64,000 nt of DNA, taken from Cryptomeria japonica (taxonomy: Eukaryota; Streptophyta; Pinopsida; Cupressales; Cupressaceae). Below are positions 11,761 through 23,300 of this stretch, one piece after another. A model generated the notes under the pieces. That model did not search any database. It saw only the letters and a list, made by a program, of their open reading frames with translations, and was not told the origin of the DNA. How positions within the stretch are numbered: the stretch's first letter is position 1; each line of letters opens with the position of its first letter. Location of the stretch: positions 156,067,954-156,131,953 of the forward strand of contig NC_081405.1 in the NCBI RefSeq assembly GCF_030272615.1, in the 5' to 3' direction. A program made the position numbers and the translations under genes.

Positions 11761-12245
11761 TTCTTCTATGGGAGGAGGTATTAAAAGACATGATAAATAA
11801 TTTGAGCCATTTAGTTTAGTTCCCCTTATAGTTTCTTTTGTTGTTGTTTAGTCCTAAGTGCTCTGCTAATTCTTTTTACTGCTACTCTTGATTCTCTACA
11901 CTGTTACATTTATATTTTGTTGTTTCATTTTTGCTAAACCCTTTGGTTGGTGGACTTTCTCTCCAAGCCAATTTTTTTTGTTTCCAATGTTTTAAGTTCT
12001 GAATTATATGAGTTGGGGCCCTTTCGCAATTAACATAATAAAAAACATAATGTCGATGTAAAGTTTTCACAAATGAATATGTGTAATCTTAATTTTTTTT
12101 TTATGACAAAGAGAATAATATAAACAGGACAATTTCCCCAAAGAAGAATGCATAATCTAAAACAATTATTTATTTAAGTGATAAGAAGGATATTGCGAAA
12201 AGAATGATTTCATAAATGATACACATTCGATCTTAAAAAAATTAA
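11625..12245 (+). repeat. Direct repeat, first copy (partner 12270-12810)
   Basis: Shares an ordered set of blocks with 12270-12810. These are 'atgtgttatgctggttgtg'-type coding tail, 'gggaggagg', 'ctttttactgctac', 'aaaccctttggttggtgg', and then the 'tcacaaatga...catgtgtaatctt' block. Roughly 75% identical by eye. It looks like a local duplication of the 3' end of the unknown remnant with downstream sequence. Confidence 0.72.
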
Positions 12246-12269
12246 AATTATTTTGTTTTAAAGATTTTG

Positions 12270-12810
12270 TTACTTGATGCAGAAATGTGTTATGCTAGTT
12301 GTGATGGTTGCTAATAAGATCAAGAGAAATAAGAAGTGGAAGGACTTTGCTATGATGGGGAGTGGAAGGACGAAGGCGGAGATAAACATCAACCTGCTTC
12401 CATGGGAGGAGGAAGTAAATGACATGATGGATAGTTGGGGCTATTTGCGTTAGTGCCCTTGTAGTTTCATTGGTTGCTATTTATTCCTAGGTGCTTTGTT
12501 AATTCTTTTTACTGCTACGCTTGATTCACTGAACTATTACGTTTATATTTTTTTGTTTCATTTTGGCTAAACTCTTTGGTTGGTTGGATCTCTCGAAGCC
12601 CATTTTTTTGTTTGGATGTTTTACGTGTTGAATTGTATGGGTTGGGGATCTTCCCCACAACATAATAAAAAGAATAATGTGTATATAAAGATTTCACAAA
12701 TGAAACATGTGTAATCTTAAAAAAAGTTTTTTTTAATCAGAAAGAGCATAATATAAATAGGAAAAATTCCCAAACAAAGCATGTGTAATCTAAAACATTT
12801 CTTTATATTA
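12270..12810 (+). repeat. Direct repeat, second copy
   Basis: Second copy of the block at 11625-12245. It includes the decayed LLLDAEMCYASC coding tail and one 'tttcacaaatgaaacatgtg' unit of the kind that forms the array at 13480-14130. Confidence 0.7.
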
Positions 12811-13034
12811 GTTCCAACTTGGCAGGAACTAAGCTATAGTGGACCTCTTGTTTACAACCATCCTTAACTATTGAAGGATCTTGGATAGTCAATATATACT
12901 AATAAAATGAAATTTTTTTATGTAAACATGCTCCTTTCCTATGCTCCCTTTAGATCTCAAAGACCATTAAATCAAAATTCCTTTTAACTAGTAGATCTTG
13001 TAATGGCTAAATATCATTGGATTATCGAGATTGA

Positions 13035-13480
13035 CTTTTAGGAAATAATTTTTTAATTAGAAGCAAAAGAAATTATGTGCGTTTCAAGCATCATCTAATT
13101 ATGACATCAAATTATTGGAAGCCAAACACTTTAATTAAAAGAGCATATCTACCTAGATGCCAAGAAAATCATGAAGAGCAAGTGACCATGAATATGAATT
13201 TGGAGTTTGGGATATGTGCAAAAGGGCAAATATTTAACACTTTCACAAGGATTAAAACATAAAGGAATGAGAGAAGGTTATATTGTGATATCTCAAATTG
13301 GTAATCTAGATAGAGTTCCTTGAAAAAGATATATGAATAAAAAACAAGGATGGTAAAGGTGCAAGACATGCGCCCTAGTTGAATTATCTCTTGTTGATTA
13401 TTGATGTTTAAGGCTTCAAAATGTTGTGAAGAGTTAGAAAGTTGGATTATATCTTTAGTATTTATCTTAATGAGAGTGAA
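13035..13480. repeat. Direct repeat copy B (partner at 6545-6985)
   Basis: Second copy of the 440-bp repeat described at 6545. It ends directly at the start of the 205-bp tandem array. Confidence 0.75.
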
Positions 13481-14130
13481 AATAATGTTGATGTAAAGAT
13501 TTTGCAAATGAAAGATGTGTATTTGTAAAAAAAATGTTAACGAGTATAATATAGTTAGGACAATTTCACAAATGAAGCATGTGTAATCTAAAATATTTCT
13601 TTATTTTAGTGATAAGAAACATAATGGGAAAAGAATGATTTCATAAATGATACACATGCAATCTTTAATAAAATATTTATTTTGATGTTAAAATTTCACA
13701 AATGAAACATGTGTAATCTTGAAAAAAATGGTTATTTTGATGACACAAAGTATATAAATAGGACAATTTTACAAATGAAGCACGTGTAATCTAAAACATT
13801 TCTTTACTTTAGTGATAAGAAGCATAATGTGAAAAGAATAATTTCAAAAATGACACAAATACAAATTTTAAAAAATTATTTATTCTGATGTGAAGACTTT
13901 ACAAATGAAACATGTGCAATCTTCTAAAAAATATTTATTTTGACGATAGAGCACATAATAGAAATAGATTAATTTCACAAATAAAACATGTGTAATATAA
14001 AATATTTATTTATTTTAGTGATAAGAAACATAACGTTGAAAAAAATGATTTCATAAATGATACACATGCAATCTTTAAAAAATATTTATATTTCGATAAT
14101 AAACATGTGGAATCTGAAATATTTTTTATT
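13480..14130. repeat. Tandem array, period about 205 bp
   Basis: The block 'tttcacaaatgaagcatgtg' recurs at 13563, 13767 and 13972. The block 'tcataaatgatacacatgc' recurs at 13641, 13842 (decayed) and 14051. The block 'aaatgaaacatgtg' recurs at 13693 and 13898. Spacings are 201-209 bp. Each 205-bp unit is made of three related sub-blocks sharing 'acaaatga..catgtg', so this is a small higher-order repeat of about three units. Isolated units also lie at about 12055-12260 and 12685-12810. Confidence 0.82.
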
Positions 14131-14199
14131 TCAATGTTAGAGACAATAATTTCAAAAACAAAACGTGTAATTAATGTTAGAGAGCATATGCTGTTTGAA

Positions 14200-14369
14200 T
14201 ATTTGATCGTAGGTAACAAACAAATTAAATATGCTATATAAACAAACAAATTGAATGTACTATATATGCAGAGTTTTTATTGACTATTTGATCGTAGGTA
14301 ACAAACAGATTAAATATGCTATATAAACAAACAAATTGAATATACTATATATGCAGAGTTTTTATTGAC
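14200..14369. repeat. 85-bp tandem duplication upstream of TPS
   Basis: 14200-14284 and 14285-14369 are near-identical, with two or three differences, and abut directly. Each copy contains a TATA-like 'ctatataaac' and the block 'tatatatgcagag'. They end 211 bp before the TPS start codon. Confidence 0.93.
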
Positions 14370-14503
14370 CGTCTAATATAATAATAGAAGTACAATCTTT
14401 AATGGCAGAATAAAGTAAGCATGGTTGAATATGCAGGCTCAGACAAATAATTTTGAAAAGTCAGAAGATTTTGGTCTGTTCTTTTGTACCACTCATCATT
14501 TTT

Positions 14504-14514
14504 CTCTATAAAGA
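14504..14514 (+). promoter_or_regulatory. Candidate TATA box of TPS
   Basis: 'ctctataaaga' about 70 bp before ATG 14581, which would leave a 5' UTR of roughly 40 nt. The spacing and sequence fit a plant core promoter. Inferred from sequence only. Confidence 0.5.
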
Positions 14515-14580
14515 GTGTGGCAACAAACAAGGATTCCATGAAATAAACAAACAAACATTGCTTGCACACTAAATCTTGCA

Positions 14581-16103
14581 ATGGCTCTTGTCTCCATTTT
14601 CCCTTCTGATTTGAGCTTGTGCCATAGTCTCAAACCTTACCCTCCCCAGTCCCACAATCTTCAGCTTTGCAATAAAGCAGTGCCATTAATACAAAGAAAT
14701 AAGCTTAACCCTATCATCAATCAGGCTTTATCTATAGCTGAAATCCCATTGAGGCGCACTGGTAAACATTATCCCAACTTGTGGGGCGATGGTTTTATCC
14801 AGTCTATTCCAAAGTGTCCTTATGAGGCAAGCTAGTTTATATTTTCTACTGATATATTTGTTTCATACAGTTTATAGATTTTGAAATTGATTAAATTATT
14901 GGCATTCCAAAATTCACTTTAGGGTTTTGAGTTTGGACACGTTCATCAATGATTTTTTTAATTTGAGCTTGCCAATTGTAACTTTTTAGTACAAAAATAT
15001 AAAATGCGAAGTATATTGTTGTTGGGATTTCACAAGCTGAAAGTTTTGGGAATCTTATTAGCGAGATCAAAGACATGTTCAATGAATCACATGCAGATAA
15101 TGCTTCCTGAATTCTTGTCTTGGTGGATAATATCGAACGTCTTGGAATAGATCGACATTTCCAAAAGGAAATCAAACATGCCCTTGATTTTGTTTACAGG
15201 TTTTTTTTATACATCTTATAGTACTATATATTATCATAAGACAATATGCCATCAATATGTATATAATAGTTTTGAAGGGAATACAACAGGTATTGGGGCA
15301 AATGCCAAAGAGATCTCAACACCATGACCTTGGGCTTTCGAATTATTAGACTCCATAGATATCCTGTTTCTCTAGGTATAATCTATGTTTTAAGTGTAAA
15401 TTCCTCAATAGTTTTGATATATGTCTGATTGTGAAAATATAAAACATTTTGACTTATTTCTAATCTGATTTTTGGGTTCACTTGATATTTCTATATTTAC
15501 CAATAGAATATTGTGGAATATATAATGGTAGGATTAATGTTGGGACACTTTAGAAAAACAAATGGGCAGTTCTTGTGCTCCACTACTCAAACAGAGGAGG
15601 AGAAAATTTTGGACGAGGCTAAGGAAATCTCTACTGCATATTTAAATCAAGGTATGGAGAAGAGTGTGATCAACTCCAACCTTTTACAAGAGGTAAGCTT
15701 AAAAAGACTAGAAGATTGATGCCTCTATGAAGTGCACATGCTTTTACCATAAAACTTGTTCATTTCTTATATATATTATATCATACAAACTCCTTTGTTT
15801 ATATTGTAATAATACCATTGTTTTATGCAGATATCATTCAATCTGGAGTATGGCTGGTACACCAATCTGCACAGATTGGAAGCAAAGAAATATATTCAAA
15901 TTTACGGAGAAAATAATTTGTGGGCTAGGTAGTTGCAACACCTTTTATATAGTATTACATAAATAAATTTTCTATTCGTGTCTTTGCAATGTCATTTTAC
16001 CTTTGAATTGAATATATATATCAAAAAGTTTAACTAAGATAATTGTCATTTTAGGACGGTGGACAATGACAAACTTTTATCTTTAGCTAAAATGTATTTC
16101 GAC
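14581..16103 (+). pseudogene. Terpene synthase (TPS-d, monoterpene synthase-like) pseudogene, 5' half
   Basis: N-terminal half of a class I terpene synthase. Exon 1 (14581-14826) starts MALVSIFPSD, a serine-rich plastid-transit-type leader, and carries an exact RR(X)8W motif (RRTGKHYPNLW, residues 58-68). It ends at a GC-type donor (gag|gcaagc). Likely further exons are 15012-15199 ([20 protein letters not shown]), 15290-15375 (DLNTMTLGFRIIRLHRYPV), 15507-15692 (FRKTNGQFLCSTTQTEEE), 15831-15928 (LEYGWYTNLHRLEAKKYI) and 16055-16103 (DNDKLLSLAKMYFD). Junctions share codon phase as in functional genes, except the exon 3/4 join, which seems shifted. Exon 2 has an in-frame TGA and exon 4 lacks a stretch normally present. 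The last exon is cut by the LINE; the gene resumes at 33461. Confidence 0.9.
16089..16103. repeat. LINE target-site duplication, left copy
   Basis: AAAATGTATTTCGAC, identical to 33461-33475. It is part of TPS exon 6 (codons for K-M-Y-F-D). The bottom strand at its edge reads TTTT/AG, the kind of site L1 endonucleases nick. Confidence 0.96.
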
Positions 16104-16198
16104 AATCAATGGGTTTTGAGCTCTGCTAGGGTTTGAGGTTGCATATTACGTCTTCCTTGTTTTAGATAACATTCACTGCGAGATTTTTTGTGTTTATT

Positions 16199-17389
16199 AT
16201 GGCTCCGACCAACTTTAGCCCAATAGTTGATGCTGGTGCTGGAGCTACTGCAATGGACCCTCATGGAACCCCCAAACAAACGCCCTCACAAATTTATTTT
16301 GAAAGTGTTTCACGAGGTATGTCCTCGCCTGATGTTGTACTTCCTATTCAAAATTTTAATAATGCCTGTGATTGGCTTGAAAAATATACTTTGATAGGAT
16401 ACTTTGTGGGTAGGATCCCTCTTGAAAGCATGCTTCGTGATTGGGTTGCCAAAGCATGGTCTCCTCATGGAGTTTGGCTTGATGGCGTCCAAAGTCTCAC
16501 GAAAGGTTTTTTTTTATTTCGCTTTCCAAACCCTTCCCATGTAGAGGCTATTCTCTCCCATGGGCCGTAGATTGTTAGGTCATCCCTCCTAGTTTTTCAG
16601 CATTGGTCTCACAAATTTTTTGTCTCAGATGACAAAAAGTTGTGAGTTCCAGTCTAGGTTGAGTTCCTTGGTGTTCCTTTGCCCTATTTCCCTTTCATGC
16701 AAATCATTGCTCAGTCTGTTGGCAAAGTTGTTTGCCTCGAGCCAGACCATTTTTTTAATGCTCGCCCTCAAAAGAGGGTATGTGTTGAGGTTGACCTTTC
16801 TCATGACCTGAAAGAAACTGTTGATATTCAAGTGGGAGGCAACACCTTCACCTAGAAGGTGTTTTATCTGAACCTACACAACACTTGTTATCGGTGCCAG
16901 TCGACGAATCATAAGATCAGGGATTGTCCCTTGGCAACTCCAAAATTAAAACCCCTTGTTAAGGAGTTTGGCTCTCGACCTATGGAGGGACCCAAGAAGG
17001 ATGAATGGACCATTGTTGTTTGTAAAGGTAAAAAACTCTGCTGTTTCTGCCCAAAAGACTCTCATTGGTTCCAGTTATCAACTGACAATGAATCCTCCTT
17101 TATAGTCTCCGTCCTCCCTGACAGTTTCTACTCAGTTTCAAACCCTGATCAATAGGGGAAGGCCTCTTTTGAGGGTGCTACTCACCCTCCTTGGGTGCGC
17201 ACTCCTCAGGCTGTGTCTGTGATTTCTACTCTACACTCTCTACGCTTCTCTCGCAACCCTTTTGGGCGTGTTGAGATTGTAGATGGTGGTTCAGAAAAAT
17301 GACGAGTTATCTCCAATGGGGACCCATATTTTTTGTGCAATAGCTTCTCCTCTCTTGGGGACAAGGAATATATGTTGGTTTTGTCATGA
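16199..17389 (+). pseudogene. LINE ORF1 (DUF4283-like, CCHC knuckle)
   Basis: RNA-binding ORF1 protein of a plant L1. ATG at 16199 (MAPTNFSPIV) is preferred over the upstream GTG. An N-terminal DUF4283-type fold is suggested by YFVGRIPLESMLRDWV and GFFLFRFPNPSHVEAIL, then VEFLGVPLPYFPFMQII. A CCHC knuckle CYRCQSTNHKIRDC lies at about 16888-16930. The frame is constant to the TGA at 17387-17389 but holds several stops, many of them TGG to TAG/TGA in character (for example after HGP at 16568). Its terminal TGA overlaps the ORF2 ATG as ATGA. Confidence 0.85.
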
Positions 17390-18142
17390 GTTACATCTCA
17401 TGGAATGTTCAAGGTCTCACAAACCTCACCAAAAAATATTCTATTCGTGATGTTCATCAACGTATTGTAGGCTTGGATGTTCTTTGCCTCTAGGAAGTTA
17501 AGATTGCAGGTTTCATGCTCAATGCTGTATGTCGTGTTATTTGGCCTGATAGCCTTTTTTTTGCTTCCCAACATGAAGCTAGTCAAGGTGGAGTTGCTAC
17601 TCTCATTTCCCCTCTGTGGTGCTCTACAGTTATTTCTCATGGCTTTGATCCTATGCAGTGCGTCATTTGGGTTTTGCTTTCAATCGATAATCATTCCATT
17701 GGGATCGTTAATATTTATGCTCCCAATGATTTGGTTGAAAGATCATACCTCTGGCAATAGATCACGGACAATCTGCCACCTGCCACTTGGGTCATGTGTG
17801 GGGACTTCAATATGGTTGAGGTGGCTTCCGATAAGGATGGATTTTTGCCTTTCCACTAGACAACTGTTGAGCGGGAAGCCTGGTACTATATGCGCAATAA
17901 ATTGGGTCTTTTTAACCCCAACACCAACCATCACCATCCTATTGGGGTCTGACACACTTGGTCTAATTTCAGAGCTAGCTCTAACATAATTCTTAAAAGG
18001 CTTGATCGTGCTATGATATCTGCACAATATTTTTTCTCTTTTTCTGAAGATCATTATCTTCCCGTCACTCCTCTTGTTGATGTGACACTGTCAGACCACT
18101 TCACTATAAAGTTTAGCATTGAATGGCATATAGCTAGGCAAC
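17386..18142 (+). pseudogene. LINE ORF2, endonuclease part
   Basis: AP-type endonuclease at the start of ORF2. It begins MSYISWNVQGLTN. Other conserved stretches are LDVLCL*EVKIAG (the catalytic glutamate kept right after a stop), GGVATLISPLW, IVNIYAPNDL, VMCGDFNMVEV and TLSDHFTI. These supply the asparagine, glutamate, GDxN and SDH residues of the active site. Stops interrupt it at about 17492, 17758 and 17859. It is broken off at 18142 by the copia element and resumes at 29759. Confidence 0.88.
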
Positions 18143-19628
18143 TGTTGGCATTATGTGAATTGGTATGTGGACATGATGACATTGTATGTTGTCATTGATG
18201 TCAATATGCTGAAGAGAAGAGAACCGGTATATGTGAGAACTGATATAACACTGTGAACCGACATTTGTGCCAAAGTGAAGTGGTGTGTTTGTTTAAGGTG
18301 AACCCACATGTGGTTATGGGAACTAGCACATGGAAGCTTTGTATGACTATCTCTTGGTAGTCTCAACTTCAGGGTTTCCGGTTAAAGTGCCTCAATCCTG
18401 TGTAGCTCAACCGGTGACTTTGTGTGATGAGTTAGTAGTGTAATGAAGAATAGATAGTGTTGCCACCTCAGCCTTGTGTGCGTGAAGGATCTTGCATGAA
18501 GGAGATTGTTCCTATCTACCTCGGGAATGTGCAAAGTCTGTAAATGGTGATAACGCGTGATGGGTTATCAGGCACCATCAAATCGGTGGAAAACAAATGA
18601 TGGAGAACATCTTGAGATTGGTTCAAGACTCCCGCATTTAATACAATGTGCTCAACGGTCAAGATTGAACCGTTTGAATTGCTTAACCTAACAGGTTTAG
18701 GGTTTAGGGTTTATGCTACCAACCTATCTGTTTCCTATAAGGTCGATGTTGTGTTTCTTTCTGAGGTTGTTGGCAAAAGTTGTGTGTGTGTATCCAAGAG
18801 AAGAGATACGTGATTCTTGTCAGACCGGAAGAGAGAAGTGATACCTACAGTGTGTAAGTGCATAAGGTGAAGAGGAGCTAAAGCGGATCTGCATTGGCAT
18901 TGAGTGCTATTACCAGATCATTGTAATACCTGTTGATCTCTAACCACTTCAACAGTTGGAAAATCCCTTAACAGGGTAGATTTAATCGGCTTACTGTAAA
19001 TCCTTTAACAGGGTGACTCAAAACCATTGAGTTCTTGAAATCCTCTAGCAAGGTAACCTCTAACAAGGTTTAACCCTTAACTGGGTATTCTAGCCATCCC
19101 TTAACTGGGTGATCCCTAACAGGATTGGTTCCTAACAGAACTTGTTATAACAGTCTTTAACCAGACAAGGCTCCTAACAGAGCGGACTTCTAAAGAGTTC
19201 AAAAACAAGCTTGTGGGTATTCATCCCCACCGTGGTTTTTCCCAGTTGGGTTTCCATGCGAAAAATATGTGTGCCATATGTGATGTCTTTTTCATGTGAT
19301 GAGATGTTGTTTTCTATCAAGTGGTGAATCATGTTGATCTAGCTGTTTATATATATATATCCTTGATGGTAGATTACCTATTCATACACTAGGGTGAAAT
19401 GAAAATGAAGTATTAGATTGTATGAGAAGATAAGTGTGAACTGGTTTATGCTTGGCTCAGTTACTCTGGGTTTTGCCGGTTGTACTCTGTTTAAGACCGG
19501 TGTTACTATTTGTCTCCCTTAGCACAGTGTCTGCTAACAAACCAGTTTAGGATTGTGTTTTTGTCTATACTGAATCACCCCCCCTCTCAATACTAGTTTC
19601 GTACTATCCATTCATCATTGAGTTATCA
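18143..19628 (+). repeat. 5' LTR of copia element
   Basis: Starts TGTTGGCATTATG and ends GAGTTATCA. The R/U5 part contains a run of short stem-loops sharing a TAACA loop (18960-19185) and the block 'gtggtttttcccagttggg' common to other copia LTRs here. Confidence 0.95.
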
Positions 19629-19630
19629 AT

Positions 19631-19642
19631 TGGTATCAGAGC
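19631..19642 (+). other. Primer binding site, initiator tRNA-Met
   Basis: TGGTATCAGAGC exactly, two bases after the 5' LTR. Confidence 0.94.
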
Positions 19643-19699
19643 GTCCTCCAGGTCCTCTGTGTTATAAGCTTAACCACTTGAGGTAAAGATCCCAGTCTA

Positions 19700-20390
19700 A
19701 TGATGAAGAGGGAAGGTCCAAAGTTCAACAAAGAAAATTTCAATATATGGAAAGACAGAATGAAGATATACATCAGAAGCATGGGTGCTCAACACTGGAG
19801 CTATGTTGAGAATGCCTATGTTGCCCCTACCGGTACTCTCACTGATGACCAAAAGAGAGAGATGCAAGAGAATGGGCAAGTCATGGAAGCCCTAATTAGT
19901 AGTTTATCTGACATAGAGTTTATTGATGTCCAAGATAAGGTAAATCCCAAAGAGGTATGGGATACTCTTGAAAATATCTATGGCGGTGATGAGCATGTAA
20001 AACAAGCTAAGGAAGAAAGCCTTAGAGGGAAGTTTGAAGACATGCGGATGGTTGAAGGTGAGACCATTCAATAGTATGGAATAAGAATCAAAACCGTTGT
20101 TGGAGATATCAAGAGTGCAGGTGGTAAAATGGAAGATTCCACTGTGGTAAGCAAAGTCCTGAGATCCTTATTACCGGTCTATGCAATAAGGGTTGCTGCT
20201 ATTTAGGAGTTGAGATCAATAGACAAGACTAAGGTATCCCTAGATTCCATCATTGTAAAGTTGATAGCCTATGAGCTAAATAGTTTTGATGGCAGTGTTC
20301 AAAAGACTAAATAAGATTTTAAAGCTTTTGCTGTACCATCAAGAAAAGGAAAAGAAGCTAGCACTAGTGGTGAACCAAGACAGAGAAGAG
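19700..20390 (+). pseudogene. copia gag (decayed)
   Basis: N-terminal part of the gag-pol frame starting at ATG 19700. A UBN2/Retrotran_gag-type capsid is seen: FNKENFNIWKDRMKIYI, then VWDTLENIYGGDEHVKQAK. Three in-frame stops fall at 20072 (TAG), 20204 (TAG) and 20312 (TAA), with no frameshift. The zinc knuckle just downstream (about 20490-20532) reads LFSCNRIGHIVVNYPN: the first and last cysteines of CX2CX4HX4C are lost. Confidence 0.9.
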
Positions 20391-23300
20391 AAATGGATGA
20401 TGAGGAGATTCTGATGGCATTTGAAGCTCTTCTTGCCAAGAAAATTCCTAAAGGAACCGACAAATACAAAGGTAAGCTCCCTTTGAAATTATTTTCTTGT
20501 AATCGGATAGGACATATTGTTGTAAACTATCCTAATGGTGACAACAAGGACAAACCAGAAAGCTTCAAGAAATTCAAAGGAGGAAACCAGAGAAACTGTT
20601 TTGTGGCAGTTGATGAAGGTGTCACAAATGAGGAATCAGAGGATGAAGAAAATGAAGATATTGTGTTTGTTGCTGTCAAGGAAGATGTGTTAGACAAGAA
20701 GGCTCTTGTCTTCCGCTTTGATAATTCCAATGAGTGGATTATTGACAGTGGTTGTTCTCACCATATGACTGGTGACCGGAGCAAGTTTCTATCCTTGGAA
20801 GAGTATGATGGTGGTGTGGTTCACTTTGGTAATGATGCACCATGTATGGTCAAAGGCAGAGGGTCCATCTCTCTGAATGGAAAGAGTAGTGCTGACAATG
20901 TGTATTGGGTTGATGGTCTCAGACACAACCTTCTGAGTGTTGCCCGGCTGAATGACAATGGTCTCACTCTAGAATTCAAGAATGGAGTGTGCAGAATCAA
21001 AGGAAAGAATGGTGAATTGGTGGCCATCGGCATGCAGACCAAAGGTAACCTATTTCAACTGAATGCAAATATAAGTACATGTCTTATGGCTAAATTTGAT
21101 GATAGTTGGATATGGCATAAGAGACTCTGCCATGTAAACTTTGATAATATTGTGAAGGCCAGTAAGATCAAGGCAGTTAGAGGGTTTCCGGTGCTAAGAA
21201 AACTAGATAATACCTTGTGCAGAGAGTGTCAATTGGGAAAAATGTCTTCCTCAACCTTTAAAGGTAAACCTTTCACTGCTGACAATTTGCTTGATCTTGT
21301 GCATACTGATTTGTGTGGTCCTATGAAAACTAGGAGTGTGCAGGGTGATAGGTACTTCATGATTCTCACTGATGATTGCTCAAGAATGATGTGGGTCACA
21401 TTCTTGAAAGATAAGTCTGAAGCTTTTTTAAAGTTCAAAGCCTTCAGAGAATTAGTGGAGAAGGAAAATGGTAAAAGGATCAAGTGCCTGAGAACTGATC
21501 AAGGAGGGGAATTCACTTCTGGTGAATTCAACAAGTACTGTGAAGAACATGGCATCAAGAGGCAACTGTCTGCCCCCCGAACTCCATAGCAGAATGGCCT
21601 AGTAGAGAGGAATAACCAGGCAGTGGTTGAAGTAGCTAGAACTATGTTGATTCAAGGAAAGGTAGCTCACACCTTTTGGAGAGAAGTAGTGAGCACTGCA
21701 GTCTACACAATGAACTGGGTACTCATTAAGAAAGGTAAGGATAAAACTCCTTATGAGTATTGGACTGGTAAGACACCTGTGGTTAGCTACTTTAGAGTGT
21801 TTGGTAGCAAATGTTACATCAAGAGGAGCGAACACCAGAGCAAATTTGATGTGAAATGTGATGAGGGAATATTCCTAGGGTATTCCACCAAGAGCAAAGC
21901 TCTCAAGTGTTTCAATAATAGGACTCAGAGAATTATGGAAAGCATCAATGTAAGAGTTGATGAAACCTCTAAGAAAACTGAGGAAACCGACAGTGAGCAA
22001 GCGGTAAATGAACCAGTTGTAACCTTTTGGGAACCGGTTGTCAGTCAACTGAGTACCAGTAACGGTGTTCCTACATTGGTAGATGCAGATGCTGACACTG
22101 ATGGAGATGAGGATGAAGAAGAAAAGCAAGAGGAATCTATCAAGACCATTCCTCAGTATGTCAAGCTGAATCATGATTTTAAGCAGATCATAGGAGATAA
22201 GGATGCAGGAATTCTTACAAGAAGAAAGGTCAGAGAAAACTCATGTATGATCTCTGAATTTGAGCCTAAATCATTCAAAGAGGCACATAAAGATGAAGAC
22301 TAGATCAAGGCAATGGAAGAGGAATTTGACTAGATAGAGAAAAATGGTACATGGTCTTTGGTACCTAGACCGGAGCATAAAAATGTCATTGGTACAAAAT
22401 GGGTTTTTAGAAATAAGCTGAATGAGGATGGCACAATGATTAGAAACAAAGCCAGACTGGTGTGCAAATGATATGCCCAAGAAGAAGGAGAAGACTATGG
22501 AGAAACCTTTGCTCCTATAGCCAGATTAGAAGGAGTTCGTATGCTTCTTGCATATGCAGCTTTTAAAGGATTAAAAGTATATCAAATGGATGTAAAATCT
22601 GCATTCCTAAATGGTGTACTTGAAGAGGAGGTGTATATAGAGCAACCAGATGGGTTTTCCCTATCTGAAGACAATGACATGGTATGTAGGTTACGTAAAG
22701 CCTTATATGGTCTAAAGCAGGCATCTAAAACATGGTATGAATGCCTACACTCCCATCTTGTGAAGATTGGATTTGAGAGAACAAATGAAGATAGAAATAT
22801 CTACTTGAAGTCTAAAGGAGATCAAATCCTGATCTGTGAGGTATTTGTTGATGACATTATCTTTGGTAGAGATGACAAGATGAGTCATGAGTTTGTAGAT
22901 GAGATGAAGAAAGAGTTTGAGATGTCACTCATAGGGGAGATTAAGTTCTTCATTGGATTGCAGATTTAGCAGATGAAAGATGGAATCTTTATCACTCAGT
23001 CCAAGTATGTCAAAGAGGTATTGAAGACCTTTGGCATGGAAGATAGCAAACCGGTTGGTACACTGATGGTGACCGGTTGTAAACTATCCAAAGAGGATGA
23101 CTCAGCATTGGTTGATGAGAAGGAATACCGATCAATGATTGGTAAGTTGCATTATGTAGTGCATAGCAGACCGGATATTGCACATGCAGTTGGCATTACT
23201 GCAAGATTCCAAAAAAGCCCAAGAGAATCCCACTTGGTTGCAGTCAAGCGAATTCTTAGATATCTGAAGGGAACTATTGACTATGGGTTATGGTATCCAT

